From NCBI RefSeq assembly GCF_900111985.1, contig NZ_FOKI01000012.1, positions 1 through 64,000 of the forward strand: a stretch of 64,000 nt of DNA. Direction: 5' to 3'. The stretch is from Clostridium frigidicarnis (GTDB lineage Bacteria > Bacillota > Clostridia > Clostridiales > Clostridiaceae). A program made the position numbers and the translations under genes. Position 1 is the stretch's first letter. Each line of letters opens with the position of its first letter. Shown piece by piece: positions 34,449 to 43,284 of this stretch. The notes under the pieces were generated by a model. That model ran no database searches. It had not been told where the DNA came from and saw only the letters and a list, made by a program, of their open reading frames with translations.

Positions 34449-34637
34449 TTATAAGTAATTCAATTCTCTTAATATCTGTTCTTCATTCTGTATTATATTC
34501 TCTTTGAAAACTATGCTATCCGCATTACTACCATACCATTCAAAAGCCTTTTTTAACCCTATTTCAAAATCAGTCTCAATATTATAAAGTTTATTTATTT
34601 TTGATACATAAAGTACATTATCATAGTTATATTCCAC
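34449..34637 (-). pseudogene. C-terminal remnant resembling NAD-dependent epimerases
   Basis: 62 codons starting with GTG right after the GNAT stop. SKINKLYNIETDFEIGLKKA then FEWYGSN resembles the end of extended SDR epimerase/dehydratases (lGw.p...leeGLk.t.eWy). The Rossmann part is missing. Identification is tentative. Confidence 0.4.
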
Positions 34638-34639
34638 TA

Positions 34640-35104
34640 CTATAGGTTTTTAACCATTATCAAACATGGATTTTCCTTTCCCCATATTTCATTTATCTCT
34701 TCTAATGGATAGAACCCAGCATTCTTATAAAACTCTCTCGTAATTTTATAGTTTTTATCTGAATGTGATTCACCTAATGTTTTCACCATTAGAAATCTAA
34801 CTTTATTTTTAATTAATTCTTTCTGTGATACCTCTAATAATTTTTTACCAATTCCTAAATTATGATTTTCTTTTAACACTCCAATAACATATATCTCTGA
34901 TGTATATTCATTATTTGATTTTATACTTATAAATCCAATGGGTTTGTCCAAATGATATGCTACATAGAAATCAGTATTTCTCACCCCATTAACATATTCT
35001 ACTATTGCTTCTTCAATGCCAAACCATTGAGGCAAGTTTCTTAATATTTCATCTGCAATCTTTAACTTTTCTTCATCATTTAATAGCTTTTTAAAAGCAA
35101 ACAT
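34640..35104 (-). CDS. GNAT acetyltransferase
   Basis: 154 aa. IYVIGVLKENHNLGIGKKLL is the acetyl-CoA loop; NYKITREFYKNAGFYPLEEI the end. It begins FAFKKLLNDEEKLKIADEIL, a helical N-terminus seen in one GNAT branch. Ribosome site AGGTGG. Confidence 0.86.
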   Translation of the reverse strand: MFAFKKLLNDEEKLKIADEILRNLPQWFGIEEAIVEYVNGVRNTDFYVAYHLDKPIGFISIKSNNEYTSEIYVIGVLKENHNLGIGKKLLEVSQKELIKNKVRFLMVKTLGESHSDKNYKITREFYKNAGFYPLEEINEIWGKENPCLIMVKNL

Positions 35105-35181
35105 ATATCTTCCACCTACTTATTAAATATAAATTAAAAATCATCTTTTCTTTGCATTTTGTATTCTACACATTAACCTAT

Positions 35182-35682
35182 TTAATTAAGATTATTAATA
35201 AATTCAATTACATAAGGCATCTCACTATATTCAAAAAACTCTTTTTTCTTAAGCATTCTTTCTACCTCATGCAAAGATACCCATTTTATTCCACTTACTT
35301 CCTCTACCTGTAATACTGCTGATGAAAGATCAAATTCCTGTAAAACTATATAGTTATCCATAATTACCTTTTCACCAACTATTCTAGTTAATAGCTTCAT
35401 ATCTTTAGGCTGTATCACAATACCAATTTCTTCATATGCTTCTCTTATACATGCATCTAAACTATTTTCTCCTGTACTTACGCAACCTCCATGAACTGCC
35501 CATATATCAGGATAAGATCTCTTCAACTTAGATCTTTTCTGTATTAATATTTCAAGATTACTATTAATAATCCAAACATTTGTAGCTAATTGGTATTGAC
35601 CCTTTTTTAAAGCTTCTCCTCTAAAAAACACTTCTCCAGTTTTATTACCACTAACATCATAAACATCACATAATTCAGCCAT
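35182..35682 (-). CDS. NUDIX hydrolase
   Basis: 166 aa. The Nudix box is complete: GGCVSTGENSLDACIREAYE then EIGI (G-x5-E-x7-REUxEExGU). KKGQYQLATNVWIINSN precedes it, and IQKRSKLKRSYPDIWAVHGG is like the IPP-isomerase/YfcD group, so a diphosphate substrate is likely. Ribosome site AGGGTGA. Confidence 0.88.
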   Translation of the reverse strand: MAELCDVYDVSGNKTGEVFFRGEALKKGQYQLATNVWIINSNLEILIQKRSKLKRSYPDIWAVHGGCVSTGENSLDACIREAYEEIGIVIQPKDMKLLTRIVGEKVIMDNYIVLQEFDLSSAVLQVEEVSGIKWVSLHEVERMLKKKEFFEYSEMPYVIEFINNLN

Positions 35683-35731
35683 TATATCACCCTATCCTTT
35701 ACATGAAATTAATCTTGCGTTTAAAGTCTTT

Positions 35732-36097
35732 TTACTTAATGTTTTTATATTCTTTTTTATAATTCCTATTTATATTCTTCTCAAATTTCCTCATATATAT
35801 TTCTGAAAATTCCTCTGCTGATATATTAAATCTATTGAGAACATCCATAAAATACATAATTACATCTCCCAATTCCTCTATAAAATGTTCTCTTATCTCT
35901 TCTTCATCCATTATGCTTTCTTCGCCCTTTTTCTTTATGATTACAATTGCTTCTCCTATTTCTTCAATCATATAAAGTATAAATGTCTTACCATACTGTG
36001 GCTCCATAGGTGACCAAGAATCTTTATGCTTATCCCATAATTTATATGAAAGTTCTAGCATTTCTGAAACTCTTAAATCAGTTTTATTTGTGTCCAT
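35732..36097 (-). CDS. MazG-like nucleotide pyrophosphohydrolase
   Basis: 121 aa from ATG at 36097 after GGAGAGG; upstream in-frame codons lack a site. The EExxE...ExxD metal motif is visible in MIEEIGEAIVIIKKKGEE and HFIEELGDVIMYFMDVLNRF. All-alpha NTP-PPase fold. House-cleaning of non-canonical nucleotides is the usual role. Confidence 0.84.
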   Translation of the reverse strand: MDTNKTDLRVSEMLELSYKLWDKHKDSWSPMEPQYGKTFILYMIEEIGEAIVIIKKKGEESIMDEEEIREHFIEELGDVIMYFMDVLNRFNISAEEFSEIYMRKFEKNINRNYKKEYKNIK

Positions 36098-36194
36098 ATA
36101 ATAACCTCTCCTTATGTCTATCATATGAAAATAGTTCATCATCTCCTCTTTTTATTAAAGTTACACCCTAAAATATATCTTTTTTGAAATATTC

Positions 36195-36230
36195 TTAGAA
36201 AAATTCTTTAATTTTCTCTAGATTTATCAT
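36195..36230 (-). pseudogene. 11-codon gene head
   Basis: AAAGGAGTGGAGAGAA then ATG gives MINLEKIKEFF and a stop. Too short to be a gene, but the strong ribosome site suggests the start of a deleted gene. Confidence 0.25.
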
Positions 36231-36275
36231 TTCTCTCCACTCCTTTAAACCTTAACTTGTACCAAAATCAAAAAA

Positions 36276-36932
36276 TTATTTTCTTACAACAAAGTGATGA
36301 TATCCATCTGAGCTATTTTCTCTTTCAACGGAAAACTTTACATAATTAAGCAATTCTCTAACTCTTTCAATAGTTGGATAATAATGATATCCTCCCTCAT
36401 GGGCATGTTCTCCTTCTATAACTGGTAGTCCCATTTCACTACCTATTCTTAATGCCTCTTCTCGTTCTTTCTTATCAATTATTTCTACTGTAAAATATAA
36501 ATATCCATCTTTTCGTAATGCTTTATAGAAATTTTTAAGAACATTAATCCAATCCTCAGGAAACACATTCTCCATTGCATCTATACACATAATTCCGTAG
36601 AATTCATCATTGTAATTCATTTCCTGAAGTCCTAACTTTTTAACATCTATATTAGGATACTTATAAATTGCACTATCTATCATTTTCTGTGACTGATCAA
36701 TTCCCAAAATGTGAAAACCTTCTGATATTATTATTGACCAATACTTACCCGTTCCACATGCCGCATCTAATATTTTTGTTTTTTTAGGAAGCAATTTTAG
36801 AAAATATAATAAATTATCTTTGTGCTGCTCCTCCATTCCTCCCCATTTATCGTCATAATCAATTGCAAAAATAGCATCATATCTTTTTTCTGCCATACTT
36901 CTTTTTTCTTTTAACCACTGTTCTCTATCCAT
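36276..36932 (-). CDS. Class I SAM-dependent methyltransferase
   Basis: 218 aa. Motif I KILDAACGTGKYWSIIISEG, motif II HILGIDQSQKMIDSA, motif IV YGIMCIDAMENVFPEDW. C-terminal YHYYPTIERVRELL. Ribosome site AAAGGAGG. Substrate unknown. Confidence 0.86.
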   Translation of the reverse strand: MDREQWLKEKRSMAEKRYDAIFAIDYDDKWGGMEEQHKDNLLYFLKLLPKKTKILDAACGTGKYWSIIISEGFHILGIDQSQKMIDSAIYKYPNIDVKKLGLQEMNYNDEFYGIMCIDAMENVFPEDWINVLKNFYKALRKDGYLYFTVEIIDKKEREEALRIGSEMGLPVIEGEHAHEGGYHYYPTIERVRELLNYVKFSVERENSSDGYHHFVVRK

Positions 36933-37014
36933 TTGTTTCCTCCTTTAATAACTTTTATTGATCTATTACCAAAATAATATTTTCAAATTTCAAATTTTCA
37001 ATCTATTCATTCTA

Positions 37015-37755
37015 TTATAAATCAAAATATAGAATACCTTCCCTCATTATTGGCATTGATTTTATAATTTCTCCATTAATATTAAATACAGTAGCTCCAC
37101 CATAACACTTGTAAAAATGATTTTTAGAACCTATATAATTAGTCATAAATGTAGTTTTACCAATATGCTTTATCCTCTCACTATATTCCTTTATCTCATT
37201 TTTCCATTGAAGATTCTTATCAATACTATTATTATCAAATGATATAGCAACTGGATATAATAAATAGTCAAATTTAACCTTTTCTAACCCACTTCGTATT
37301 TTTTCATAAAATAAATCTCCGCATATCAATGATGAAAATACTCCAATATCAGTATTAAATAATTTATAATTTTGTCCACATTTACATATATTTCTATTAT
37401 TATCCCATAAGCTAATTCTTCTATATTTGCTTTGCAATACACCATTTTCATTTATAAAAAACAAACTATCATAAAATATCTTGTCCTTATTTTCTAATAC
37501 TCCTATTGCAATATTAATTTTATACAACTTTGCAAGTCTACATAAACTTTTTATAAATACATCATTTTCTGTATTTGAGTCATTATAATAGGTACTATCG
37601 TTATATTCTTGACCTATTCCATTTACAGTACATTCAGGAAATAATATAAGTTTTGCTTTTTTCTTATATGCCTTTCTTACAAATGAAAGTATTTTTCTTT
37701 TATTTCTATGTATATCATTTGTTATTTTAGGAACTATTAATGCTATTTTATACAT
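37015..37755 (-). CDS. Carbon-nitrogen hydrolase (nitrilase superfamily)
   Basis: 246 aa. The Glu-Lys-Cys triad: E in KLILFPECTVNGIG, K in LQSKYRRISLW and C in FSSLICGDLFYEK. Slightly short for the family (usually 260-280). Probably an amidase. It is the first gene at the right edge of the minus-strand island. Confidence 0.85.
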   Translation of the reverse strand: MYKIALIVPKITNDIHRNKRKILSFVRKAYKKKAKLILFPECTVNGIGQEYNDSTYYNDSNTENDVFIKSLCRLAKLYKINIAIGVLENKDKIFYDSLFFINENGVLQSKYRRISLWDNNRNICKCGQNYKLFNTDIGVFSSLICGDLFYEKIRSGLEKVKFDYLLYPVAISFDNNSIDKNLQWKNEIKEYSERIKHIGKTTFMTNYIGSKNHFYKCYGGATVFNINGEIIKSMPIMREGILYFDL

Positions 37756-37911
37756 ATCTACACACCTACTTTATAATATAAAGAATTTAAAAATGCCCTT
37801 GATTTTGCACATTTCATGTATAATAATAAAATTATAACATTTTTTCCATTGAATAGTGAATTGTTTTGTAATATACTGCACTTATCAAATTTTTATTTAG
37901 GAGAATTTCAT

Positions 37912-38109
37912 ATGAATACTTTTGAAATTATAAATGGATCTTATGGTATTGGAGATAAATTAATGTGTAGAGCTTTAGATTGGCTTGATTTTAATAACTG
38001 TAAATCCAAAATTATAGGAGTTGCTGAAGGTAATGACAGTGTAATTAAATTTTATGAAAAATATGGTTTTTACACTAAAACAATTATTTTACAGCAACTT
38101 AAAGATTAA
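37912..38109 (+). pseudogene. Internally deleted GNAT gene on the opposite strand
   Basis: ATG at 37912 has a good site (TAGGAG), but after MNTFEI the sequence jumps to the middle of a GNAT domain: GIGDKLMCRALDWLDFNNCK and SVIKFYEKYGFYTKTI. About 80 central codons are missing. It is the only GNAT piece on the plus strand and lies at the boundary between the island and the rib operon. Confidence 0.6.
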
Positions 38110-38147
38110 ATTAATAGAGTATTATGTTTTTAAAATCTGTATATCAT

Positions 38148-38193
38148 AAAAAGCTTAGAAGGAATATATTACCATATGCCTTCTAAGCTTTTT
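38148..38193. terminator. Strong terminator of the rib operon
   Basis: A perfect 15-bp stem AAAAAGCTTAGAAGG / CCTTCTAAGCTTTTT, 80 bp after ribH. Bidirectional, so it also ends the plus-strand GNAT remnant. Confidence 0.88.
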
Positions 38194-38272
38194 ATCAACT
38201 TATCATTCTTAAAAATTTGTCACGCCCTAATATTCCTACTACTTAACTCTTGTTCATTATACAATAAATTCC

Positions 38273-38746
38273 TTATAGGTTTTCATCCATATCCTTTATT
38301 AAATTTACCATTTCTATAGCTGTAACTGCTGAATCATATCCTTTATTTCCTGCCTTTGTTCCTGCTCTTTCAATTGCTTGCTCAATTGTATCTGTAGTTA
38401 AGATTCCAAAAACTACAGGTTTTTCTGAATTTAATCCAACTGTTGCAATTCCCTTTGAAGCCTCTGCACAAACATAATCAAAATGTGGAGTTGATCCTTT
38501 AATAACTGCTCCTAAACATATAACTCCATCATACTTATTGCTATTAGCCATTTTTTTAGCTATTAATGGAATTTCAAATGCTCCTGGTACATAAGCAACA
38601 TGAATATTTTCTTTTTCTACCCCATGTCTTTTTAATCCATCTAATGCTCCACCTAATAACTTGGACACTATAAACTCATTGAACCTTCCAACAACAATAC
38701 CAATCTTTATTCCCTCTGCCACTAAATTTCCTTCAAATGTTTTCAT
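38273..38746 (-). CDS. ribH: 6,7-dimethyl-8-ribityllumazine synthase
   Basis: 157 aa from ATG at 38746 after GGAGG. Condenses 5-amino-6-ribitylaminouracil with dihydroxybutanone phosphate. Visible: [36 protein letters not shown], and [20 protein letters not shown] with the catalytic His region; [20 protein letters not shown] near the end. Usual length. Last gene of the rib operon, separated from ribBA by about 250 bp of repeat-rich DNA. Confidence 0.97.
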   Translation of the reverse strand: MKTFEGNLVAEGIKIGIVVGRFNEFIVSKLLGGALDGLKRHGVEKENIHVAYVPGAFEIPLIAKKMANSNKYDGVICLGAVIKGSTPHFDYVCAEASKGIATVGLNSEKPVVFGILTTDTIEQAIERAGTKAGNKGYDSAVTAIEMVNLIKDMDENL

Positions 38747-38817
38747 ATTAAAAACCTCCAATTATATTTATATATTTTTTATAAAAATTGTAATAATAAT
38801 TCTATTCGCCTTAACGC

Positions 38818-38997
38818 TCCACTTTTAACTTATCACTAAATAATGCTTGCCACTTATATGATCTTACAAAATATTAAATCCGACACTCTTAATTTATCAC
38901 TTATAAGACTTGTAACTTTCTTAACCATTTATCATTAAAAGCTAGTAATTTCTAACTCATTTGCCCAGACTTGTCATTAAATAGAGCTTGTCACTAT
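38818..38997. repeat. Degenerate ACTTGT/TATCACT repeat tract between ribBA and ribH
   Basis: Contains several imperfect copies of a roughly 17-bp unit related to ACTTGTAACTTATCACT, for example ACTTTTAACTTATCACTAA, CTTAATTTATCACTTA, AGACTTGTAACTTT and GAGCTTGTCACTA. Similar tracts occur at 42301-42765, 45340-45400, 49750, 50040 and 58180. No coding frame. Confidence 0.5.
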
Positions 38998-40191
38998 TTA
39001 TAAAATATGTCCCATTCTTTCTTGTTTTGTTTTTAGGTAAAATTCATTATTCTTATTAGAATTTATTTGTAATGGAACTCTTTCTACAACCTTAATGTTA
39101 TATCCTGATAATCCCTTTATTTTTCTAGGATTGTTAGTCATAAGCCTAAGATTCTTAGCTCCTAAATCTTCAAGTATTTGAGCTCCTATTCCATAATCTC
39201 TTAAATCTGCTGGAAACCCTAATTTAATATTTGCCTCTACTGTATCAAAACCTTCATCTTGTAGTGCATAAGCTTTCAATTTATTTATAAGTCCTATGCC
39301 TCTTCCTTCCTGCCTCATATATAAAAGTATTCCACAGCCTTCTTCACTTATTTTTCTCATAGCTGCATCATACTGTTCTCCACAATCACATCTTCTTGAT
39401 CCTAGAGCATCTCCTGTTAAACATTCAGAGTGTACCCTAGTTAATACTGGCTTGTCTCCTTCTACATCTCCCATAACCAACGCTACATGATGCTCTCCAT
39501 TTAATTTATTTATATAGCCATATATTTTAAAATCTCCATATTTTGTTGGCATATTTGTTACTACAGCTCTCTCAACAAGCTTTTCAGTTTTTCTTCTATA
39601 GGAAACTAAATTAGCTATAGTTATAATTTTCAAGTTATGTTTTTTTGCAAATTCTATTAATTCTGGAGTTCTTGCCATGTTTCCGTTATCACTCATTATT
39701 TCGCATATTACACCTGCTGGTTTTAACCCTGCTAATGCACTTAAATCAACTGCTGCTTCAGTATGTCCCATTCTTTTTAGAACTCCACCTTCTTTAGCCA
39801 TTAATGGAAAAACGTGACCCGGCCTTCTAAAATCTTTTTCCTTAGAATTTTCATCTAACACCTTTTGTATTGTTAATGCTCTTTCATAAGCTGATATTCC
39901 TGTTGATGTTTCAAAATAATCTATTGATACTGTAAAAGCTGTCTCATGATTATCTGTATTATTTTCAACCATTTGATGAATCTTTAACTCTTTAAGTCTG
40001 TCCGCTTTCATTGGCATACATATAAGCCCTTTTCCATAGGTAGCCATAAAGTTGATATGCTCCATGGTAACTTTTTCAGCTGCCATCAATAAATCTCCTT
40101 CGTTTTCCCTATCCTCATCATCAATTACTACAACCATCTTTCCTTGTTTTATATCCTCTATAGCTTCCTCAATACTATTAAAGTTAAACAT
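38998..40191 (-). CDS. ribBA: Bifunctional DHBP synthase / GTP cyclohydrolase II
   Basis: 397 aa from ATG at 40191 after GGGGAG. The N-terminal RibB domain (1-200) has [20 protein letters not shown] and [14 protein letters not shown]. The C-terminal RibA domain (205-397) has [20 protein letters not shown] with the three zinc Cys residues, and [20 protein letters not shown]. It supplies both riboflavin precursors from ribulose-5-phosphate and GTP. 32 bp downstream of ribE. Confidence 0.97.
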   Translation of the reverse strand: MFNFNSIEEAIEDIKQGKMVVVIDDEDRENEGDLLMAAEKVTMEHINFMATYGKGLICMPMKADRLKELKIHQMVENNTDNHETAFTVSIDYFETSTGISAYERALTIQKVLDENSKEKDFRRPGHVFPLMAKEGGVLKRMGHTEAAVDLSALAGLKPAGVICEIMSDNGNMARTPELIEFAKKHNLKIITIANLVSYRRKTEKLVERAVVTNMPTKYGDFKIYGYINKLNGEHHVALVMGDVEGDKPVLTRVHSECLTGDALGSRRCDCGEQYDAAMRKISEEGCGILLYMRQEGRGIGLINKLKAYALQDEGFDTVEANIKLGFPADLRDYGIGAQILEDLGAKNLRLMTNNPRKIKGLSGYNIKVVERVPLQINSNKNNEFYLKTKQERMGHIL

Positions 40192-40223
40192 TTTTACACA
40201 TCTCCCCATCTATATTTTTGTTT

Positions 40224-40880
40224 TTACATAAATCCATTACTTCTAAGAAATTCTTCATCAATTGAAGTTTCTTTTTCATTGTCCTCAATATCTTTAAACC
40301 TTAAAAGTCTCTCAACATATTTTCCTATTACGTCACACTCAAGATTTACTAAATGTTTTTCACACTTTTCAAGTAAAATTGTTTCTTCCCCAGTGTGTGG
40401 AATTATACACACCTTAAAAATTTCATCATCAACATAAGCTACTGTTAAGCTAACTCCATCTATTGCAATTGACCCTTTTTCAACAATGTATTTTAATATG
40501 GATTTATCTGCTTTTATGGTAATCCAAACTGCATTGTCTTCTCTTATCAACGAAACTATTTGTCCTGTTCCATCTATATGACCACTTACTATATGGCCTC
40601 CAAGTCTTTTATTTATACTTAATGCTCTTTCAAGATTAACCCTATGTCCTATAATAAAATTCCCTAAATTGCTTCTTCTCAATGTTTCAGCCATAACATC
40701 AGCATGAAAATAATTTTTTTCTATATTAGTTACAGTAAGACAAACACCATTAACAGAAATACTGTCTCCTAAAATTGTATTATTTAACACCTTATTTCCA
40801 TTTATAATAAGTTCTGATGATTTGTCACCTTTTTTTATAGCTTGAACTACTCCTATTTCCTCAACTATTCCAGTAAACAA
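40224..40880 (-). CDS. ribE: Riboflavin synthase alpha subunit
   Basis: 218 aa from a TTG start with GAGGTGA upstream. MFTGIVEEIGVVQAIKKG is the family N-terminus. Two lumazine-binding repeats: GDSISVNGVCLTVTNIEK and KGSIAIDGVSLTVAYVDD, each followed by a TL..(T/S)-type segment. Converts two lumazines to riboflavin plus the diamine. Ends 32 bp before ribBA. Confidence 0.96.
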   Translation of the reverse strand: MFTGIVEEIGVVQAIKKGDKSSELIINGNKVLNNTILGDSISVNGVCLTVTNIEKNYFHADVMAETLRRSNLGNFIIGHRVNLERALSINKRLGGHIVSGHIDGTGQIVSLIREDNAVWITIKADKSILKYIVEKGSIAIDGVSLTVAYVDDEIFKVCIIPHTGEETILLEKCEKHLVNLECDVIGKYVERLLRFKDIEDNEKETSIDEEFLRSNGFM

Positions 40881-40931
40881 ATTTTAATCACCTCTTTTTA
40901 TATAATTGCTAACACCCAAATTCCTAAATAT

Positions 40932-41094
40932 AAGGCACATGAAAGAAAATACCAAGTCCAAGATGCCATGTATATTTTGTGTCAGACAAGGAAGTGATAT
41001 TAGTTCATAGTACAAGCTATGGGCTAATATTACTGACGCAGTATGATACAAAATAGACTAGCATACTGACTTGTTATTTTTTTGAATGTGCCTA
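40932..41094. repeat. MITE-like hairpin element, full copy, inside the rib operon
   Basis: About 163 bp with terminal inverted repeats AGGCACAT...AAAATA.CAAGTC and its complement GACTTG.TATTTT...ATGTGCCT. Inside are further pairs: TATTTTGTGTCAG with CTGAC...ACAAAATA, and GATATTAG with CTAATAT. The whole folds into one long imperfect hairpin. It lies between ribD and ribE and would be transcribed. Second copy at 43075-43180; an end-only copy at 49734. Confidence 0.75.
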
Positions 41095-41170
41095 AACACT
41101 GGTGTACTGACATATAAATTTTTCTAAACTTCACTGTTGATTTTAAACAAACTTCATATAAAACTAAAAA

Positions 41171-42256
41171 TTACTTAATATATCCTTCAATAAATATATC
41201 CTGTCCTATAAGTGATAAATTCATGTTTTCTATTTTAAAGACATCCTTTAAATTTTCTATTCCCTTTCCACCTACAGGAGTTTTAGAATTTTCTCCTCCA
41301 ATAATTTTAGTTGCAATATAAACTTGTATTTTATCTACTATGCCTTCTTCTAAAGCTGAAAAATTCAATGTAGACCCTCCTTCTAAAAGCAAGCTATCTA
41401 TATTCATTTCTCCTAGTTTAGTCATTAAATCATCTAAATCCACTCTATTATTTTTAGATTTTGTAAGTAATATTTCTACTCCCTGTTTTTTTAGTTCTAA
41501 ACCCTTTTCATTATTTAATTTCTCAGTACAAGCAATAATGGTTTTAACCTCATTGGCACCTTTTATGACCTTTGAATCCCTTGGAATTCTAAGTGTACTA
41601 TCTACAATTATCCTTATTGGATTTTTTCCGTTTTCAATTCTACAAGTAAGCTCTGGATCATCTTTAATTACTGTATTAACTCCAACCATAATTGCACTTA
41701 CTTCATTTCTTAACTTATGCACCTGTTTTCTGGACTCTTCTTTAGTAATCCATTTCGATTCTCCTGAAGATGTAGCTATTTTTCCATCTATGGACATGGC
41801 TGTTTTCATAATTACAAAAGGCTTTTTTAAGGTTATATATTTTATAAATACCTCATTTAGTTTTTTACATTTCTCTTCTAAGACCCCTGTAACAACTTCT
41901 ATTCCTTGTGATAAAAGTTTTTCTATTCCTTGTCCTCTAACAATTGGATTTGGATCAACCATTCCAATTACAACTCTACTAATTTTTTTCTCTATGATTT
42001 TTTCCACACAAGGAGGAGTTTTGCCATAATGAGAGCATGGTTCTAATGTTACATACATTGTAGCTCCTCTTACATCCTCTAAAGCATTATTAAAAGCGTT
42101 TACCTCTGCATGGCTTTTCCCATATTCTTCATGATATCCCTCAGCTATTACTTTTCCATCTTTAACAATAACTGCACCCACCATTGGATTTGGATTAACT
42201 TTACCTGCTCCTTTTTTAGCTAATGCTAAAGCAATTTCCATATATTTTTCATCCAA
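41171..42256 (-). CDS. ribD: Riboflavin-specific deaminase / reductase
   Basis: 361 aa from a TTG start (42256) placed 5 nt after AAGGGGTGA; the protein then begins as DEKYMEIALALAKKGAG, matching the family. The deaminase domain (1-145) has zinc motif HAEVNAF and EPCSHYGKTPPC. The reductase domain (147-361) has KTAMSIDGKIATSSGESKWI and LLLEGGSTLNFSALEEGIVD. First gene of the operon, about 600 bp behind the FMN aptamer. Confidence 0.96.
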   Translation of the reverse strand: MDEKYMEIALALAKKGAGKVNPNPMVGAVIVKDGKVIAEGYHEEYGKSHAEVNAFNNALEDVRGATMYVTLEPCSHYGKTPPCVEKIIEKKISRVVIGMVDPNPIVRGQGIEKLLSQGIEVVTGVLEEKCKKLNEVFIKYITLKKPFVIMKTAMSIDGKIATSSGESKWITKEESRKQVHKLRNEVSAIMVGVNTVIKDDPELTCRIENGKNPIRIIVDSTLRIPRDSKVIKGANEVKTIIACTEKLNNEKGLELKKQGVEILLTKSKNNRVDLDDLMTKLGEMNIDSLLLEGGSTLNFSALEEGIVDKIQVYIATKIIGGENSKTPVGGKGIENLKDVFKIENMNLSLIGQDIFIEGYIK

Positions 42257-42300
42257 TAAAATCACCCCTTATAAAGTAAAATAGTGGCTAAGCCACGTTT

Positions 42301-42765
42301 TAAGTGACGAGTAACAAATTGTGGTTGCAACTTGTCACTAATTTAAAATCTCTTTAAATGTAGATTCTATCAACATTTTAGAATACTAAAACTTCTATAA
42401 ATCCCCAAAAATTAAAGCCCTAAGTTAAAATAACTCAGGGCTTGAAGTTCTTTATAATATTTAAATTTATTTAGTAAATCAAGACTTTTTATAGTATTCA
42501 TGAATCTATATTTATTCTTCTTTTTATTGTATATTTTCAATATATTAAATTCACCACTTTTTATTAAAAGTTATTACTTTAAATTAATTTCAACTTGTAA
42601 CAAAGATGGTTACACCTTTTTTCAAGTGGCAAGTTATGAGTTACAAGTGACAAGTTGTGGTTGAAAATCACAGATTTTCTTTAATAATATTTTTATTTTA
42701 GAAATCTTTCTGAGAAGACTTCATCCTCAACTTGTAACTTATCACTTGCAACTTGTAACTAATTA
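42301..42765. repeat. CAAGTTG/CAACTTG repeat-rich leader of ribD
   Basis: Many imperfect units in both orientations: GTGACGAGTAACAAATTGTG, GCAACTTGTCACTAA (42327-42341), CAACTTGTAAC, AGTTACAAGTGACAAGTTGT (42640s), and AACTTGTAACTTATCACTTG (42730s). Opposite-facing units could pair with each other in the leader RNA. It lies between the riboswitch and ribD, around the second terminator hairpin. Confidence 0.5.
42415..42443 (-). terminator. Second hairpin terminator in the ribD leader
   Basis: On the minus strand AAGCCCTGAGTT ATTTT AACTTAGGGCTT (one G-U pair) is followed by TTAATTTTTG. It lies 160 bp before ribD and 340 bp after the first riboswitch terminator. Confidence 0.6.
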
Positions 42766-42784
42766 AAAATATACTGAAAATAAA

Positions 42785-42818
42785 CAAAAAAGCTCTGAAA
42801 TACATAATATTTCAGAGC
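42785..42818 (-). terminator. Expression-platform terminator of the FMN riboswitch
   Basis: On the minus strand GCTCTGAAATA TTATG TATTTCAGAGC is followed by TTTTTTG. It starts about 55 nt after the aptamer, the normal place for a flavin-induced intrinsic terminator. Confidence 0.85.
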
Positions 42819-42871
42819 ATTGTACACAAAATAAATATAGTTATACTTAAATTACTAAATTCATTTAAATT

Positions 42872-42980
42872 TATCTTCTTTCATCCAGACTTTACTGTCG
42901 GCTTCGGAGTTTAACCGAATCTGCCATTAAGGCTCGCGGGCTTTACCGCCGGTAGGGAATCTCACCCTGCCCTGAAGATT
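42872..42980 (-). promoter_or_regulatory. FMN riboswitch (RFN element) controlling the rib operon
   Basis: The minus strand carries the conserved RFN blocks in order: CTTCAGGGCAGGGTGAGATT, CCCTACCGGCGGTAAAGCCC, GCGAGCC, GGCAGATTCGGTTAAACTCC, GAAGCCGACAGTAAAGTCTG and GATGAAAGAAGA. P1 is formed by CTTC/GAAG ends. FMN binding promotes the terminator downstream and turns the rib operon off. Confidence 0.97.
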
Positions 42981-43074
42981 TATTAAGTTTATAGTTTTAT
43001 ATTATTCCTTTTTTTTCATCCTGTCAACTAATATTTACTCCATTACTATCATTTATTCCATATCTAGTGTCTCT

Positions 43075-43180
43075 AAGGCACATAAAAGAAAATAACAAGT
43101 CCAAGATGCCATGATATTTTGTGTCAGACAAGGAAGTGATATTAGTTTATAGCATAGGCTATGGGCTAATATCGCTGACA
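43075..43180. repeat. MITE-like hairpin element, second partial copy
   Basis: About 106 bp nearly identical to the first two thirds of 40932-41094 (shared GTGTCAGACAAGGAAGTGAT and CTATGGGCTAATAT). It then diverges before the right terminal repeat. It lies upstream of the riboswitch, so the two copies bracket ribD and the aptamer. The rest of 42981-43284 shows nothing. Confidence 0.75.
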
Positions 43181-43284
43181 TTTATATATAAATGCCACTC
43201 AATAACTATAAAACATGAGCTATTCTATCTAACTTATCATGATTTTCTACTTTTAAAACCTTATGGCTTGCATATTAGCATTTG

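Noticed and set aside
10363-38109. Integron-type cassette array
   Set aside because: Genes share orientation and small size, but most gaps are only about 10-200 bp, no repeated attC-like site separates them, several genes are tightly coupled, and no integron integrase is in the window.
41340-42029. 229-codon plus-strand ORF opposite ribD
   Set aside because: Long only because it mirrors ribD; no ribosome site, and ribD is unambiguous.
42301-42765. CRISPR-like array
   Set aside because: Repeat units are short, degenerate, unevenly spaced and in both orientations, without unique spacers of constant length or cas genes.
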